Shown here piece after piece: positions 51,481 to 54,023 of a stretch of DNA of 54,023 nucleotides (its first letter is position 1; each line of letters begins with the position of its first letter). Position numbers and translations under genes: made by a program. Below the pieces are notes generated by a model. It saw only the letters and a program-made list of their open reading frames with translations. It was not told where the DNA came from and made no database searches. The stretch comes from an uncultured Caryophanales bacterium. Lineage in GTDB: Bacteria > Bacillota_I > Bacilli_A > RF39 > UBA660. Location of the stretch: assembly GCA_946539445.1 (NCBI GenBank), contig CAMNHK010000006.1, positions 1 to 54,023 of the forward strand. The letters are read 5' to 3'.

Positions 51481-53958
51481 ATGGATCGTTTAGAGAAAAA
51501 TAATATTGTAAAAGAAGTACAAGATTCTTTTTTAGAGTATTCCATGAGTGTTATTGTTGCTCGTGCACTTCCTGATTTGAGAGATGGTTTAAAACCAGTT
51601 CATAGACGTATTCTTTATTCAATGTATGAATCTGGTTATACTCCTGATAAACCTCATAAAAAGAGTGCGAGAATTGTCGGAGATGTAATGGGAAAATATC
51701 ACCCACATGGAGATTCTTCTATTTATGAAGCAATGGTTCGTATGGCTCAAGACTTTTCTTATCGATATATGTTAGTTGATGGCCATGGTAATTTTGGTAA
51801 TATTGAAGGGTATGGGGCTGCTGCTATGCGTTATACAGAATCAAGATTATCAAAGATTTCCTTGGAATTGTTAAGAAATATTAATAAAGATACGGTTAAT
51901 TTTGTTCCAAATTTCGATGAAAGTGAGCGTGAACCAGAAGTATTACCTTCTAGATTTCCAAATATCTTAGTAAATGGTACTACTGGTATTGCTGTTGGTA
52001 TGGCTACCAATATTCCTCCTCATAATTTACGGGAAGTTGTAGATGGTTGTATTGCTTATATTGATAATCCGGATATAGAATTAGATGAGTTAATGCAATA
52101 TATTAAAGGACCTGATTTTCCAACCGGAGCTATCATTCTAGGTAATAGTGGAATTCGTAAAGCTTATGAAACTGGTCGAGGAACTATTACAATTCGAAGC
52201 AGAGCTAGAATTGAAGAAGAAAATGGAAAGCAACAGATAATAATTGATGAAGTTCCTTATGGAGTAAATACTTTAGAATTAAAAAATAAAGTAGCTGAAC
52301 TTGTTCATAATAAAGTAATAGATGGTATTTCGGATTATCATTCTGATTTAAAAGATGGTATTAAGATTACGATTACTTTAAAAAGAGATGCAAATGCTCA
52401 AGTTGTTTTAAATAAATTATATAAACATACACAATTTCAAACGACTTATGGAATTATTTTCTTGATGTTGGATCAAGGAGTTCCTAAAACTTTGGGATTA
52501 AAGGATATTATTTCAAAATATATTGATTATCAAAAAGAAGTTATTATACGTAGAACAAGATTTGATCTTGATGTTGCTGAAAAAAGAGTACATATTTTAG
52601 AGGGATTAAAGATTGCTCTTGATAATATTGATGCTGTTATCAAAGTTATTCGTGGAGCTGAGTCTGATGAAGAAGCTAAATCTGGATTGATGAATGGCTT
52701 TGGATTATCTGAAGTTCAAGCTAATGCTATATTGGAAATGAAATTGCGTCGTTTAACGGGCTTAGAGCGTGAAAAAGTTGAAAACGAGTTAAATGACTTA
52801 CTTCAATTAATTTCTGAGTTAAAAGCGATTTTAGCTAGTGATGAAAAGATATTAGAAGTTATTAAAAATGAATTAACTGAAATTAAACAAAAATATGGAG
52901 ATGATCGTCGTACAAGTATTGATATGACAGCCATTGAATATATTGAAGATGAATCTCTTATTCCAGAAGAAGACATTATTATAAATCTTACAAAAAATGG
53001 ATATATTAAACGTCTTAGAACGGATACTTATAAAACTCAAAATCGTGGTGGGGTTGGTATTAAAGGTATGTCTACCAATGAAGAAGATTTTGTAGAACAT
53101 TTAATTGCTATGAAAACTCATGACTACTTATTATTCTTTTCTAATCGTGGTAGAGTTTATCGAATGAAAGGTTATGAAGTTCCTGAATATTCAAGGCAGT
53201 CTAAAGGTTTACCTATTATTAATTTATTGCCACTAGAGAAAGATGAGAACATTAGTTCGATAATCTCAATAAAGCAAAACGATGAATTTACAAAATATTT
53301 AATGTTTGCTACTAAGAAAGGTATTGTTAAACGTACACCAATTGAAGAGTTTGATAATATTCGTAAAAGTGGAAAAATTGCGATTGTTCTTAAGGATGAT
53401 GATGAGTTAATCAGTGTAAAAAGCACTTGTGGAAAAAATGAAATTGTCATTGGTGCAAGCAATGGTAGATTAGTTCGATTTGATGAAAATGAGGTTCGTT
53501 CTATGGGACGAAGCAGTAGTGGAGTAAAAGGAATTGAACTTGGTGATAGTATTGTTGTTGGAGCTGAAGTGGTAGAACCTGGTCATTATGTACTAATTGT
53601 CACTGAAAATGGTTATGGTAAACAAACTGTAATTGATGAATATCGTCTTACTCATCGTGGTAGCAAAGGAGTAAAAGCTTTAAATGTTACTGAAAAAAAT
53701 GGTATGATGGCTTCTTTGAAATGTTTAAATCCTGAAGCTCATTTAGATCTTATGATTATTACTAATAGCGGAATTTTAATTAAACTTCCACTTGAACAAG
53801 TTTCTACATTGAAGCGTGCTACTCAAGGTGTTAGACTTATTAATTTAAAAGATGATCAAAAAGTTTCTACTGTAGCTTTGGTTGAAAAAGAAGACGATAA
53901 TGTAGATGATAATTCTATTCCAGAAGAATCAGAACAAAAAGAAAAAGAGAATGAATAA
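51481..53958 (+). CDS. gyrA: DNA gyrase subunit A
   Basis: Breakage-reunion subunit of gyrase. The 825 residues contain the N-terminal DNA-cleavage domain, with the catalytic Tyr in [11 protein letters not shown] and the QRDR region around [15 protein letters not shown]. In that region the usual Ser at position 83 (E. coli numbering) is Ser, so no quinolone-resistance substitution is evident there. The C-terminal beta-pinwheel follows (about 500-805), then an acidic tail. AGGAGGG precedes the ATG. Confidence 0.98.
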   Translation: MDRLEKNNIVKEVQDSFLEYSMSVIVARALPDLRDGLKPVHRRILYSMYESGYTPDKPHKKSARIVGDVMGKYHPHGDSSIYEAMVRMAQDFSYRYMLVDGHGNFGNIEGYGAAAMRYTESRLSKISLELLRNINKDTVNFVPNFDESEREPEVLPSRFPNILVNGTTGIAVGMATNIPPHNLREVVDGCIAYIDNPDIELDELMQYIKGPDFPTGAIILGNSGIRKAYETGRGTITIRSRARIEEENGKQQIIIDEVPYGVNTLELKNKVAELVHNKVIDGISDYHSDLKDGIKITITLKRDANAQVVLNKLYKHTQFQTTYGIIFLMLDQGVPKTLGLKDIISKYIDYQKEVIIRRTRFDLDVAEKRVHILEGLKIALDNIDAVIKVIRGAESDEEAKSGLMNGFGLSEVQANAILEMKLRRLTGLEREKVENELNDLLQLISELKAILASDEKILEVIKNELTEIKQKYGDDRRTSIDMTAIEYIEDESLIPEEDIIINLTKNGYIKRLRTDTYKTQNRGGVGIKGMSTNEEDFVEHLIAMKTHDYLLFFSNRGRVYRMKGYEVPEYSRQSKGLPIINLLPLEKDENISSIISIKQNDEFTKYLMFATKKGIVKRTPIEEFDNIRKSGKIAIVLKDDDELISVKSTCGKNEIVIGASNGRLVRFDENEVRSMGRSSSGVKGIELGDSIVVGAEVVEPGHYVLIVTENGYGKQTVIDEYRLTHRGSKGVKALNVTEKNGMMASLKCLNPEAHLDLMIITNSGILIKLPLEQVSTLKRATQGVRLINLKDDQKVSTVALVEKEDDNVDDNSIPEESEQKEKENE

Positions 53959-53970
53959 TTCTCTTTTTTT
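53942..53970 (+). terminator. Terminator of gyrA
   Basis: AAAAAGAGAAT/ATTCTCTTTTT stem with the gyrA stop codon in the loop and a T run. The 55 bases after it to the window end hold nothing I recognise. Confidence 0.85.
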
Positions 53971-54023
53971 TATTGTTTTATAACGATATTATCCCTTGTG
54001 GAAAAAAATATTTTCAAGAAATA

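Noticed and set aside
1..54023. tRNA, rRNA, IS elements, prophage genes, CRISPR arrays
   Set aside because: I looked for characteristic genes, repeats and terminal inverted repeats and saw none. Short tRNA genes cannot be fully excluded without a dedicated scan.

Overview
The window is an AT-rich, Gram-positive chromosome segment spanning the replication origin. Gene order matches the Bacillus origin region and, further left, the Bacillus ywl/ywm region. The genetic code looks standard: TGA ends genes (rpoE, for example) and TGG encodes Trp, which argues against true Mollicutes. Low GC, short intergenic gaps, poly-T terminators, a short L34 and two sporulation-type genes (spoIIR and a spoIIQ-like gene) point to a Bacilli/Erysipelotrichia-grade lineage, perhaps one of the uncultured gut groups such as RF39. 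That placement is inference.

Layout. oriC lies between rpmH (minus) and dnaA (plus), at about 44.65-45.05 kb. To its right, on the plus strand, are dnaA, dnaN, a comK-family gene where yaaA usually sits, recF, gyrB and gyrA. To its left, nearly all on the minus strand and so co-directional with replication, are rpmH-rnpA-yidC-jag, mnmE-mnmG-rsmG, noc, parA-parB-mscS-DUF951-abgT, ychF and a large membrane-anchored zincin-like protein of unknown function. Next come rpsF-ssb-rpsR behind an S6:S18-type leader, a 6S-RNA-like small RNA gene, and gdpP-like-rplI-dnaB-M23-walJ-rlmH-ung. A plus-strand island follows: a class A PBP, a LemA-like gene and pta. Then come ywiB-argS, rpoE, prfA-prmC-spoIIR-mntP, fba-murA, an SGNH-like gene, rpmE, rpiB-DUF1146-spoIIQ-like-mreB, tagO-like, a LytTR regulator, a cold-shock gene, hpf and secA. 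secA is cut by the window edge a few codons before its end.

How the genes work together. Most are housekeeping: replication initiation and segregation, tRNA/rRNA modification, ribosomal proteins, wall precursor synthesis and polymerisation (murA, tagO-like, class A PBP, mreB), membrane insertion (secA, yidC) and translation termination. Several regulatory or catalytic positions are altered: a LytTR response regulator with Asn at the likely phosphoacceptor site, an SGNH protein lacking all three triad residues, a SpoIIQ-like LytM domain lacking its first zinc His, a GdpP-like protein reduced to DHH/DHHA1, a Noc with a long linker and no membrane-binding N-terminus, and a ComK that ends before the MecA-recognition region.

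I saw no tRNA, rRNA, IS element, prophage or CRISPR array. The most interesting items are the comK gene in the origin cluster, the unclassified zincin-like protein, the 6S-like RNA locus and the run of degenerate DnaA boxes in oriC.
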